A stretch of DNA of 9,628 nt, taken from JACORV01 sp041484135. Lineage in GTDB: Bacteria; Gemmatimonadota; Gemmatimonadetes; Gemmatimonadales; JACORV01. Below are positions 1 through 6,594 of this stretch, piece after piece; position 1 is the stretch's first letter, and each line of letters begins with the position of its first letter. Where the stretch lies: NCBI GenBank assembly GCA_041484135.1, contig JBGPHD010000120.1:1-9628 (forward strand), given 5' to 3'. Under the pieces are notes generated by a model. It did no database searches, was not told the DNA's origin, and saw only the letters and a list, made by a program, of their open reading frames with translations. A program made the position numbers and the translations under genes.

Positions 1-1074
1 CTCGTCGTCCACGCTGCCCAGCGTCGCCACCACCAGCGCCTGGGTCTGTCCGCGCGTGAAGAGCGCCGAGCCGTGGGCCCGCGGCAGCAAGCCGGTCTCG
101 CACGCGATGGCGCGGACCGTCTCCGTGTCCCGGCCGTCGATCCGCTCGCCGCGTTCGAGCACCTGCGCCCGCATCGAGGTGTACTGCGCCTCCTCGAGCA
201 GGTCGCCGATCAGGCGGCTCTGGTCGGGGAACTCCGCCTCCAGCTGCTGCTTCACCGTCACCGCCAGCGCCGCCAGGGCCTGCGCGCGCTCGGCCTTCTC
301 CGCCAGGTTCATGGCCTCCTTCACCCGCGGCTCGGCGATCTCCTTCACGCGCCGCACCAGGTCGGCCGGCGCCTCGAACTTCTTCCATTCCATCTTGGGC
401 GCGTTGTGCTTCGTCAGCAGCTCGTCCTGGATCTCGACCAGCTCCTGGATGCCCTTCTGCGCCACCTTGAGCGCCTCGACCAGATCGGCCTCGCTGACCT
501 CACCCGCGCCGCCCTCGACCATCATGATGCCGTTGGCCGTGCCGCTGGCCACGACGTCCAGGTCCGAGAACTCCAGCTGCTGGAAGGTGGGATTCAGGAT
601 CCACTTGCCCTCGACCCGGCCCACCCGCACCGCCGCGACCGGTCCACCGAACGGGATCTTCGAGCTGGCGAGCGCGAACGACGCCGCCATGAGCCCGAGC
701 ACGTCGGCGTCGTTCTCCTGGTCCGCCGAAAGGACGTAGACGAAGACCTGGACCTCGTTCTTGAACCCCTCGGGGAAGAGAGGCCGGATCGAGCGGTCGA
801 TGATGCGCGCCGAGAGGATCTCCTCGTCGTGCGGCCGCGCCTCGCGCTTGAGGAAGCCGCCCGGGATCTTGCCCGCCGCGTAGAACTTCTCGCGATACTC
901 GACCAGCAGGGGGAAGAACGGCAGGTTGCTGATGGTGTCCGCGACCGACGCGGCCGCGAGGACCACCGTCTCGCCGAACTGGACCAGCGCGGAACCCGAG
1001 GCCTGCTTGGCCAGGCGGCCGCACTCGATGCGGAGCTGGCGGCCCGCGAAGGTCCGCTCGATACGGTGCATCAT
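1..1074 (-). CDS. pnp: Polynucleotide phosphorylase (PNPase), N-terminal 358 residues, cut by window edge
   Basis: Phosphorolytic 3'-5' exoribonuclease that releases nucleoside diphosphates from RNA; a trimeric core of RNA decay. The frame is open from ATG at 1074 to base 1, giving 358 of the roughly 700 residues expected. Visible: the first RNase PH-like domain (about residues 13-145) with FGETVVLAAAS, KIPGGFLKRE and DRSIRPLFPEGF; the helical linker domain (about 150-240); and the start of the second RNase PH domain, with ERIDGRD and FTRGQTQALVVATLG just before the edge. The catalytic second core and the KH and S1 RNA-binding domains lie outside the window. Two ATGs are in tandem (1074 and 1071). 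The first is preferred because AAAGGA (1083-1088) lies 8 nt upstream. Compared with common PNPases, GRP after the KRE motif is ARP, and DRPIRP is DRSIRP; both are conservative. It follows rpsO on the same strand, the classic rpsO-pnp pair, and is probably cotranscribed from the rpsO promoter. Confidence 0.97.
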   Translation of the reverse strand, partial: MMHRIERTFAGRQLRIECGRLAKQASGSALVQFGETVVLAAASVADTISNLPFFPLLVEYREKFYAAGKIPGGFLKREARPHDEEILSARIIDRSIRPLFPEGFKNEVQVFVYVLSADQENDADVLGLMAASFALASSKIPFGGPVAAVRVGRVEGKWILNPTFQQLEFSDLDVVASGTANGIMMVEGGAGEVSEADLVEALKVAQKGIQELVEIQDELLTKHNAPKMEWKKFEAPADLVRRVKEIAEPRVKEAMNLAEKAERAQALAALAVTVKQQLEAEFPDQSRLIGDLLEEAQYTSMRAQVLERGERIDGRDTETVRAIACETGLLPRAHGSALFTRGQTQALVVATLGSVDDE

Positions 1075-1149
1075 GGAAGACGTCCTTTGGGTGGAATGCG
1101 CATGACAGGAGTCTGGAGGGTTGGAAAGCCGGAGCGTCGAACGGTCAAA

Positions 1150-1178
1150 GGGCGCGAGCCTCTCGAAGGTTCACGCCC
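1150..1178 (-). promoter_or_regulatory. rpsO-pnp intergenic stem-loop (candidate attenuator or RNase III processing site)
   Basis: Read on the minus strand, this 29-base stretch folds as GGGCG, a U-G wobble, GA, one A-C mismatch and CCT, around a 5-base TCGAG loop, then AGG, the mismatch, TC and CGCCC: 11 of 12 positions pair. It starts 13 nt after the rpsO stop and is followed by TTTGACC, so the T-tract is weak. An outer arm pair, AAAGCCGG (1177-1184 read on minus) and CCGGCTTT (1125-1132), overlaps the inner stem by two bases and could extend or compete with it. In E. coli the same spacer holds the rpsO terminator and the RNase III hairpin used in pnp autoregulation. By position this element could do either job; that role is inferred. 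Confidence 0.5.
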
Positions 1179-1191
1179 GGCTTTCAACTCC

Positions 1192-1452
1192 CTAGTGCCT
1201 CAGGCCCAGCTCGTCGATGAGCTGGCGGTAACCGGCGAGATCCGTCCGCCTGAGGTAATCCAGCAGACGGCGGCGCTGGTTCACCATCTTGAGCAGACCC
1301 TGCCGGCTGTGGTGGTCCTTGGCGTGGGTGCGGAAGTGTCCGGTAAGCGACGTGATGCGGGAGCTGAGCATCGAGATCTGGACCTTTGTGGACCCGAAAT
1401 CGCGCTCATGCATCTGGTATTTGGCGGCCGCGGCCGCCTTGTCGTAACCCAT
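1192..1452 (-). CDS. rpsO: 30S ribosomal protein S15
   Basis: Small-subunit primary assembly protein that binds the 16S rRNA central domain at a three-way junction and shapes the platform. Length is 86 aa (family usually 88-89). The diagnostic C-terminal half is intact: THAKDHHSRQGLLKMV (42-57), RRRLLDYLRRTD and YRQLIDELGLRH at the end. The N-terminal arm is Ala-rich (AAAAA at 6-10). The loop usually reading DTGSxEVQ reads DFGSTKVQ (18-25), so a Thr that contacts rRNA in known S15 complexes is replaced by Phe. Start ATG at 1452 has AGAGGA 7 nt upstream; stop is TAG. It is the first gene of the rpsO-pnp pair and is divergent from the kinase at 1559. Confidence 0.97.
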   Translation of the reverse strand: MGYDKAAAAAKYQMHERDFGSTKVQISMLSSRITSLTGHFRTHAKDHHSRQGLLKMVNQRRRLLDYLRRTDLAGYRQLIDELGLRH

Positions 1453-1558
1453 CGTCCATTCCTCTGTTGCGCCCCGTCGTCAGGTCCGGGGACTATTCTG
1501 TAATTGCCCGTAGCATGGTAAGTTAACCGCGCTTCAGCATCCGGTAAAGGGAGCCCTT
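1453..1558. promoter_or_regulatory. Divergent promoter region between rpsO and the kinase gene
   Basis: Both flanking genes point away from this 106-bp gap, so it must carry at least the rpsO promoter, unless that lies further right inside the kinase gene, and probably the kinase promoter. Bases about 1492-1527 are clearly AT-richer than the surroundings and contain TGTAAT (1499-1504, plus strand, five of six matches to a sigma-70 -10 box) and TTAACT (minus strand, 1521-1526, -35-like). I found no correctly spaced -35/-10 pair on either strand, so the exact promoters are unassigned. The region at 1546-1559 is a separate perfect inverted repeat over the kinase ribosome binding site. Confidence 0.4.
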
Positions 1559-1559
1559 T
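1546..1559 (+). repeat. Perfect inverted repeat AAAGGG-AG-CCCTTT over the kinase Shine-Dalgarno and start
   Basis: Six-base arms separated by two bases. The left arm and spacer form the Shine-Dalgarno sequence of the kinase gene (AGGGAG, 1548-1553, 5 nt before the TTG), and the right arm's last T is the first base of the TTG start codon. A two-base loop is too tight for all six pairs to form, though the inner ones could open. The symmetry could be an operator half-site pair, an RNA element that hides the ribosome binding site, or chance. Confidence 0.45.
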
Positions 1560-2467
1560 TGGCCCAGGAGCCGAACACCCTTCCCGACCAGCGGGTCGGG
1601 CCGTACACCACCACCGCGTACATCGGCGGCGGCGGGTTCGCCTGGGTCATGGCCGCCCGGCATGACGACCGCCCCGGCGAGGTCGCCCTCAAGATCCTCA
1701 AGCCCAAGTACGTCGGCGACATCCAGTTCACCGCCCGTTTCATCAACGAAGCCGAGACGGCGAGCCAGCTCCGGCACCCCAACATCATCCGGATCCTGGA
1801 GATCGGCCGGACCGAGGACGCGGTCTACTTCGCGATGCCCCGCCTCCGCGTGTCCCTGGCGGCCCAGCTGGAAGAGGGCCCCCCCCTCACCGAGGCCGCG
1901 GTGGTCCGGACCGCGCGTGACATCGCCCGGGCCCTGGCCTTCGCCCACGACACCGGCATCATCCACCGCGACATCAAGCCCCAGAACATCCTCTTCGCCG
2001 ATGACGGATCCGCGGTGCTGACCGATTTCGGCATCGCCCGGGCCGTGGCCGGCTACGTGTCCACGACCGGGAAGCAGATGGTCATGGGGACCCCGCATTA
2101 CATCGCCCCGGAGCAGGCGCGCGGCCAGGCACTGGACGGCCGCGTGGACATCTACGCCCTGGGCGTCACCATGTACCGCGCCGCCACCGGGGAGCTTCCC
2201 TTCCGCTCGAGCGACTGGTACGAGCTGGCTCGCCTGCATGTCGAGGAACCGCCGGAGCCGCCGCGCAAGCGCAACCCGGACCTCTCCAAGGCGTTCGAGA
2301 AGGTGGTGCTGACCTGTCTCGAGAAGGACCGGGAACACCGCTATCCCAGCGCGGCCGCCCTCGCCGACGAGCTGGACACCATCCTGGCGGCCCGCGGCCG
2401 GCGCAGCGGGACGGAGATGGCCATCGACGCCGTCAAAAAGCTGCTGGGGAGAGAATCGAAGGACTGA
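1559..2467 (+). CDS. Soluble Hanks-type serine/threonine protein kinase
   Basis: A 302-aa eukaryotic-like kinase made almost entirely of one catalytic domain (about residues 14-275). All key motifs are present: glycine-rich loop IGGGGFAWV (22-30), ATP-anchoring Lys45 in VALK, helix-C Glu64, catalytic loop HRDIKPQN (136-143, Asp138), metal-binding DFG (156-158), activation segment with Thr/Ser candidates (168-170, 178), IAPE (182-185), Asp197 and Arg in DREHRYPSA. It should be active. The short C-terminal tail is charged; there is no transmembrane helix and no PASTA or other sensor domain, so it is probably cytosolic. No in-frame ATG or GTG lies between the upstream stop at 1511 and the TTG at 1559, which has AGGGAG 5 nt upstream, so TTG is the likely start. 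It is the only plus-strand gene, divergent from rpsO and convergent with rseP (stops 2 bp apart). Family is certain; substrates cannot be inferred. Confidence 0.95.
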   Translation: MAQEPNTLPDQRVGPYTTTAYIGGGGFAWVMAARHDDRPGEVALKILKPKYVGDIQFTARFINEAETASQLRHPNIIRILEIGRTEDAVYFAMPRLRVSLAAQLEEGPPLTEAAVVRTARDIARALAFAHDTGIIHRDIKPQNILFADDGSAVLTDFGIARAVAGYVSTTGKQMVMGTPHYIAPEQARGQALDGRVDIYALGVTMYRAATGELPFRSSDWYELARLHVEEPPEPPRKRNPDLSKAFEKVVLTCLEKDREHRYPSAAALADELDTILAARGRRSGTEMAIDAVKKLLGRESKD

Positions 2468-2469
2468 GC

Positions 2470-3849
2470 TTACCGCGCCACCAACCGCGCCACGTCGTTG
2501 GCCACCGCCAGCAGCATGATCCCCATCAGCACAAAGAACCCGATCTGCGTGAACCGGTAGCGCTGCTCCGGCGACAGCGGCTTGCCGCGCACCGCCTCGA
2601 AGCCCAGGAAGAACAGGTGCCCCCCGTCCAGCACCGGGATCGGCAGGAGGTTCAGCACCGCGAGGTTCACCGAGAAGAGCGCCATGAACTTGAGGAACTG
2701 CTCCAGGCCGAGCCGCGCCGCCTCGCCGGAGATCTGCGCCACCAGGATCGGCCCGCCGATGTCGCGGGCGGAGAACTGCAGCGTGACCAGGCCCTTGAGG
2801 AAGAAGAGGACGAGTCCCGCCGCCGCCCCCGTCTCGCGGAACCCCTGGCCGATGGCGCCCAGCACGCCGTACCGCTGGACCGGGCGCTCGGGTGAGACGC
2901 CGATGTAGCCCACCACGCGGCTCACACCGCCCTGGCCGGGGACCCGCTGCTCCCTGGGCGTGACGGTGAGGGAGGTCGCGCCGCCGGCCCGCAGCACCTC
3001 CACCTGGAGGGTCTTCCCGGCGCTGGCCTGCAGCACCCGCACGAAGGTCTCCCAGGCGGGGATGGTGTCGGACCCGACGCGCAGAACACGGTCGCCGGAC
3101 CGGAACCCGGCGCGGGTCGCCGGTTCGTCGCCCACCACCTCGCCGATCACGGGTTCGTGCCAGGGCGTCAGCGCCTGGACGATCGCGAGTCGTGACTGCT
3201 GCTCCCTGAGAGGCACGTCCACCAGCACCGGCTCGCTCCGGCCCGCGACCTCGATGCGGAGCGGCTGCTCGCCGCTGGTGAGGAGCGCCTGCTCGATGTC
3301 GTCCCAGCCGGTCATGCTGTCGCCGCTCACGCGCACGATCCGGTCGCCCGGATGCAGGGAGGCGAGCGGCGCCGCCCCCATGGGAAGCGTGGCGGCGTCC
3401 ACCGCGCCCACGGTGATCGTGCGGTCCACCGCGACGCCGTAGCGGCCCGCGAGAAAGGCGTACACGACCACGGCGAAGAGCGCGTTCATCGTCACGCCGG
3501 CGCTGATGACGAGCACCCGGGCCCAGAGGGGCTTGTGGTCGTAGGTGCGCTCGGGCGGCACCGGCGTCGGCGTCTTGCCGCCCTCCAGCTCGCCCGCCGG
3601 CCCCTCGTCCTCGAGCCCCGCCATCTTCACGTAGCCGCCGAACGGGATCCAGGAGAGACAGTAGTGTGTCTCGCCGATGTGGAAGCCGAGCCGGGTGGGT
3701 GGCCCGAGACCGAGGGAGAACCGGTGCACCGCGATCCCCACCGCCTTCGCGGCGAGGAAATGGCCGAACTCGTGGACGAAGATCAGCGTGCCGAGCACGA
3801 TGATCGCCGCGCCGATCATGATGAGGACGTTGTTGAGGCCCGTCAGCAC
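2470..3849 (-). CDS. rseP: Site-2 zinc metalloprotease (RseP/RIP family)
   Basis: Inner-membrane intramembrane protease that, in known relatives, cleaves anti-sigma factors after a first cut and thereby releases envelope-stress sigma factors. With the GTG start at 3849 it has 459 aa. Visible: first membrane segment with zinc motif HEFGH (26-30); a second segment near 110-133 with SAGVTMN, where most relatives have AGPxxN; two periplasmic PDZ domains (about 148-215 and 234-298, each with GDR); then GGP (365-367), a third membrane segment with LLPIPVLDGGH (401-411, Asp408 the third zinc ligand) and a last segment near 435-452. The GTG overlaps the dxr stop by 7 nt and has GGAGG 10 nt upstream. 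An ATG at 3882 would add 11 residues inside dxr and is less likely. It is the last gene of the minus-strand cluster. No anti-sigma or sigma gene is nearby. Confidence 0.95.
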   Translation of the reverse strand: MLTGLNNVLIMIGAAIIVLGTLIFVHEFGHFLAAKAVGIAVHRFSLGLGPPTRLGFHIGETHYCLSWIPFGGYVKMAGLEDEGPAGELEGGKTPTPVPPERTYDHKPLWARVLVISAGVTMNALFAVVVYAFLAGRYGVAVDRTITVGAVDAATLPMGAAPLASLHPGDRIVRVSGDSMTGWDDIEQALLTSGEQPLRIEVAGRSEPVLVDVPLREQQSRLAIVQALTPWHEPVIGEVVGDEPATRAGFRSGDRVLRVGSDTIPAWETFVRVLQASAGKTLQVEVLRAGGATSLTVTPREQRVPGQGGVSRVVGYIGVSPERPVQRYGVLGAIGQGFRETGAAAGLVLFFLKGLVTLQFSARDIGGPILVAQISGEAARLGLEQFLKFMALFSVNLAVLNLLPIPVLDGGHLFFLGFEAVRGKPLSPEQRYRFTQIGFFVLMGIMLLAVANDVARLVAR

Positions 3850-4964
3850 GTGAGTGACGCCTCCGCGTGCCGGCGCGCCCACACGTCCGCGCCATGCACC
3901 GCCTCCAGGCTCGAAGCCTCCGTCACGACCTGCGCGTCGAGCACGACCTCGATCACCTCCGCGATCCGTCCGAACGGGATGCGCCCGTCGAGGAAGGCGG
4001 CCACCGCGACCTCATTGGCGGCGTTGAACGCCGCGGGCGCGGTACCGCCGCTCATCCCGGCCCGCACGCCGAGGGCGAACGCGGGGAAGACCTCGGTGCG
4101 GACCGGCTCGAAAGTGAGCGCGCCGCCGGCCACCGGGTCGAAGCGGATCACGCCGTCGTCCGCCAGCCGCTCGGGGTGCGTCAGCGCATACAGGATAGGC
4201 AGTTCCATGTTCGGGAAGCCGAGCTGGGCCAGCACCGACCCGTCGACGAACTCCGCGAACGAGTGGATGATGGACTGCGGGTGGACCACCACCTCGATGC
4301 GGTCGAACGGCAGGTCGAAGAGGAAATGCGCCTCGATGACCTCGAGCGCCTTGTTGGCGAGCGTGGCACTGTCCACCGTGATCTTCTTCCCCATACGCCA
4401 GGTGGGGTGATTCAGTGCCTCGGCCACGGTGGCGACGCGGACCCGCTCGGCATCCCAGGCGTGGAACGGGCCGCCGGAGGCGGTGAGGATGATGCGCCGG
4501 AGCGCCTCCCTCTGTCCCGTCACGCACTGGAGGATGGCGGAGTGCTCGGAGTCCACCGGCACCAGCTCGCCGCCCCCTTCGCGCGCCGCGCAGCGGACCA
4601 GCTCTCCGGCCATCACCAGCGTTTCCTTGTTGGCGAGCGCTACGCGCTTGCCGGCGCGCAGCGCGGCGAGGGTCGCCTCGAGGCCCGCGGCGCCCACGAT
4701 GCCGTTCAGCACCACGGTGACGTCGGGGTGGGTCGCGGCCTCGATGAGGCATCCCCGCCCCGCCGACCAGCCGTTCGACTCGTCGCCGTTGACCAGGCCG
4801 ACGAACGCCGGCTTGAACGCCGCCTGCTGCGCCTCGAGCTGCTCCTTCTGCCCGAACGCCGTCAGCGCCACCACCCGGAACCGGTCGCGATGGCGGCCCA
4901 GCACCTTGAGCGCGCTGGTGCCGATCGAGCCGGTGGAGCCGAGCACGGCGACCCCGGTCGTCAT
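3843..4964 (-). CDS. dxr: 1-deoxy-D-xylulose 5-phosphate reductoisomerase
   Basis: Converts 1-deoxy-D-xylulose 5-phosphate to 2-C-methyl-D-erythritol 4-phosphate with NADPH and a divalent metal; the committed step of the MEP isoprenoid pathway and the target of fosmidomycin. Length is 373 aa, slightly under the usual 380-400. Visible: NADPH-binding GSTGSIG (9-15), ALANKE with Lys113, metal ligands Asp138 and Glu140 in PVDSEHSAI, LTASGGPF (160-167), His186 in the flexible-loop motif HPTWRMGKK, then DSATLANKALE (198-208) with Asn204, Lys205 and the third metal ligand Glu208, and HPQSIIHSFAEF. The usual MNKGLE reads ANKALE; the catalytic Asn, Lys and Glu are kept. The ATG overlaps the cdsA stop as ATGA, with no Shine-Dalgarno visible, so translation is probably coupled. 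Its product feeds the C5 units used by UppS, encoded two genes upstream. Confidence 0.97.
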   Translation of the reverse strand: MTTGVAVLGSTGSIGTSALKVLGRHRDRFRVVALTAFGQKEQLEAQQAAFKPAFVGLVNGDESNGWSAGRGCLIEAATHPDVTVVLNGIVGAAGLEATLAALRAGKRVALANKETLVMAGELVRCAAREGGGELVPVDSEHSAILQCVTGQREALRRIILTASGGPFHAWDAERVRVATVAEALNHPTWRMGKKITVDSATLANKALEVIEAHFLFDLPFDRIEVVVHPQSIIHSFAEFVDGSVLAQLGFPNMELPILYALTHPERLADDGVIRFDPVAGGALTFEPVRTEVFPAFALGVRAGMSGGTAPAAFNAANEVAVAAFLDGRIPFGRIAEVIEVVLDAQVVTEASSLEAVHGADVWARRHAEASLTC

Positions 4965-5842
4965 GCCGAGAGCCCGAAGAAGATGCTGTAGAGCGCGGCC
5001 GTCACCGGGAGCACGAAGTAGAGCGAGTCGAGCCGGTCGAGGACGCCCCCGTGGCCGGGGATCAGCCGGGAGCTGTCCTTCACGCCGATCTCCCGCTTGA
5101 AGGCCGACTCGGCGACGTCGCCGACCTGGCCGGCGACGCTGATGAAGAAGCCCGCCACCACGACGTCGAGCAGCGGCAGCCCATGTCCCACGCGCTGGAG
5201 CACCAAGGAAGAATAAACCCAGGCCGCCGCCAGCGTGCCCGCGAGGCCGCACGCCGCGCCCGACCACGTCTTGTTGGGGGAGAGCACCGGGGCCATCTTC
5301 GGCCCACCAAAAGTCCGCCCCCCGGCGAAGGCCGCCGTGTCCCCCACCCAGGTCAGGACCAGCGGGAAGAAGAGGAGGGCCGTCCCCGCCCACGCCTCAT
5401 CGCTCACGCCGAAGCCCAGCCAGTGACGGAGCGCGATGGCGAAGGCCGGCAAGCCCCCCGCGTAGAGCGCGCCGAAGACGGTCACCGCCGCCGTGGCGAG
5501 GGGCCGGCCGCCGGGACCGCGGCGCCAGGCCGCGAAGGCCACCACCACGATGAGCCAGAGGGCGCCGGTGTAGAGCATGGACTGGGGCCAGCCGTAGGCG
5601 TAGGGCGCGCGCACCCAGGCCGCGGCGCCTAACGGGATGGCGGCGGCGCCGAGCATCCCGGTCCGGCGCAACGGATCGATCCCCTGCGCCGCGGCGAAGT
5701 CGAACAGCTCCCGCGCGCCCAGCACCGCGACGACCGCGATGAGCCCCGCGAAGACCCAGCCGCCGAGATACGCGAGGACCGCCGTCGCGGGGATGGCGAC
5801 GACGGAAAAGGCGATACGCCTGGTGAGATTGCCGGCCGGCAT
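4961..5842 (-). CDS. cdsA: Phosphatidate cytidylyltransferase (CDP-diacylglycerol synthase)
   Basis: Integral membrane enzyme that joins CTP and phosphatidic acid to give CDP-diacylglycerol, the branch point of phospholipid synthesis. Length is 293 aa, a usual size. Several hydrophobic segments span the protein (about 10-45, 63-78, 90-106, 117-138, 153-170, 195-215, 226-240, 274-291). The family signature is complete: SPNKTWSG (188-195), GQVGDVAESAFKR (238-250), and VKDSSRLIPGHGGVLDRLD (254-272), with Lys255, Asp256, His264, Asp269 and Asp272. The ATG at 5842 lies 5 bp after the uppS stop; no clear Shine-Dalgarno is visible. It ends in an ATGA overlap with dxr. The order uppS-cdsA-dxr-rseP is conserved across many bacteria. 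Confidence 0.97.
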   Translation of the reverse strand: MPAGNLTRRIAFSVVAIPATAVLAYLGGWVFAGLIAVVAVLGARELFDFAAAQGIDPLRRTGMLGAAAIPLGAAAWVRAPYAYGWPQSMLYTGALWLIVVVAFAAWRRGPGGRPLATAAVTVFGALYAGGLPAFAIALRHWLGFGVSDEAWAGTALLFFPLVLTWVGDTAAFAGGRTFGGPKMAPVLSPNKTWSGAACGLAGTLAAAWVYSSLVLQRVGHGLPLLDVVVAGFFISVAGQVGDVAESAFKREIGVKDSSRLIPGHGGVLDRLDSLYFVLPVTAALYSIFFGLSA

Positions 5843-5847
5843 CGGTC

Positions 5848-6594
5848 TCAGGCGCCGACGCGACCGAACCGGCGCTCGCGACCCTGGTAGTCGATGACCG
5901 CTTCGAAGAGGTTCCCGCGGGTGAAATCGGGCCAGAGGACCGGGGTGATGTACAGCTCCGTGTAGGCGAGCTGCCAGAGCAGGAAGTTCGAGATGCGCTG
6001 CTCCCCCGAGGTGCGGATGAGGAGATCGGGATCGGGGAGGCCGGCGGTGTAGAGGCGCAGGCTCAGCGCCTCCTCGTCCACATCCTCGAGCGCCAGCCGG
6101 CCCTGGAGCACGTCCTCCGCCAGGCGGCGCGCCGCCCGCGCGATCTCGGCGCGGCTCGAGTAGGAGATGGCGAGGTTCAAGAGGAGCCGCGTCCCGCCGC
6201 GGGTGCCGTCGATCAGCCGGTCCACCGCCTCGCGTCCCGCCGCGTTGAGGCGCGCCAGGTCCCCGAGCACGTGGACCTCGACGCCGTTGCCGCGCAGCTC
6301 CGCCGTCTCCCGGGCGATGTACTCCTCGAGGAGCCCCATCAGCGCGCCGATCTCCATCGGCGGCCGGTTCCAGTTCTCCTCGGAGAACGCGAACAGCGTG
6401 AGCACCTCGACGCCGGCCGCGATCGCGCCCTCGACCGTCTCGCGCACCGCCTGCATCCCCTCGCGATGGCCCAGGGTCCGGGGCAGGCGGCGCTCCTTCG
6501 CCCAGCGGCCGTTGCCGTCCATGATGATGGCCACGTGCCGCGGGACCGCCCCGCCCTCTTTCAGGCGCGCCAGCAGGTCGGCGGGGGCACTCAC
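5848..6594 (-). CDS. uppS: Isoprenyl transferase (undecaprenyl diphosphate synthase family)
   Basis: Cis-prenyltransferase that adds isopentenyl units to farnesyl diphosphate, giving the C55 carrier for peptidoglycan and other surface polymers. Length is 248 aa, as expected. Visible: HVAIIMDGNGRWA (20-32) with catalytic Asp26, LGHREG (41-46), FAFSEENWNRP (68-78), and DPDLLIRTSGEQRISNFL (188-205) with the Arg and Glu that bind substrate and Mg, then LWQLAYTELYITPVLWPDF. The usual NYGGR is SYSSR (144-148). Start is GTG at 6594, overlapping the frr stop as GTGA. A strong GGAGGT sits only 1-2 nt upstream, too close for standard use; a GGAG 11 nt upstream is the alternative. Re-initiation after frr probably dominates. 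An upstream in-frame extension runs through frr in another frame and is not real. Chain length cannot be read from sequence alone. Confidence 0.96.
   Translation of the reverse strand: MSAPADLLARLKEGGAVPRHVAIIMDGNGRWAKERRLPRTLGHREGMQAVRETVEGAIAAGVEVLTLFAFSEENWNRPPMEIGALMGLLEEYIARETAELRGNGVEVHVLGDLARLNAAGREAVDRLIDGTRGGTRLLLNLAISYSSRAEIARAARRLAEDVLQGRLALEDVDEEALSLRLYTAGLPDPDLLIRTSGEQRISNFLLWQLAYTELYITPVLWPDFTRGNLFEAVIDYQGRERRFGRVGA

Noticed and set aside
73..1503. Long plus-strand open frame (476 codons) opposite pnp and rpsO
   Set aside because: Arg/Leu-rich product with no recognisable fold, antisense to a PNPase with full family motifs; typical of high-GC codon bias.
1523..3895. 790-codon minus-strand open frame across the kinase and rseP genes
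   Set aside because: It runs antisense to a complete kinase and out of frame through rseP. The product is low-complexity Arg/Gly/Ala-rich sequence without motifs. No promoter or start signal supports it.
3352..4991. Two long overlapping plus-strand frames (352 and 374 codons) opposite dxr and the start of rseP
   Set aside because: Antisense shadows of well-supported genes; the translations are His/Arg/Asp-rich without domain signals.
4965..5393. N-terminal extension of dxr into cdsA (516-codon frame)
   Set aside because: The extension is Gly/Arg-rich noise out of frame with cdsA; DXR relatives start at the ATG at 4964, which overlaps the cdsA stop as ATGA.
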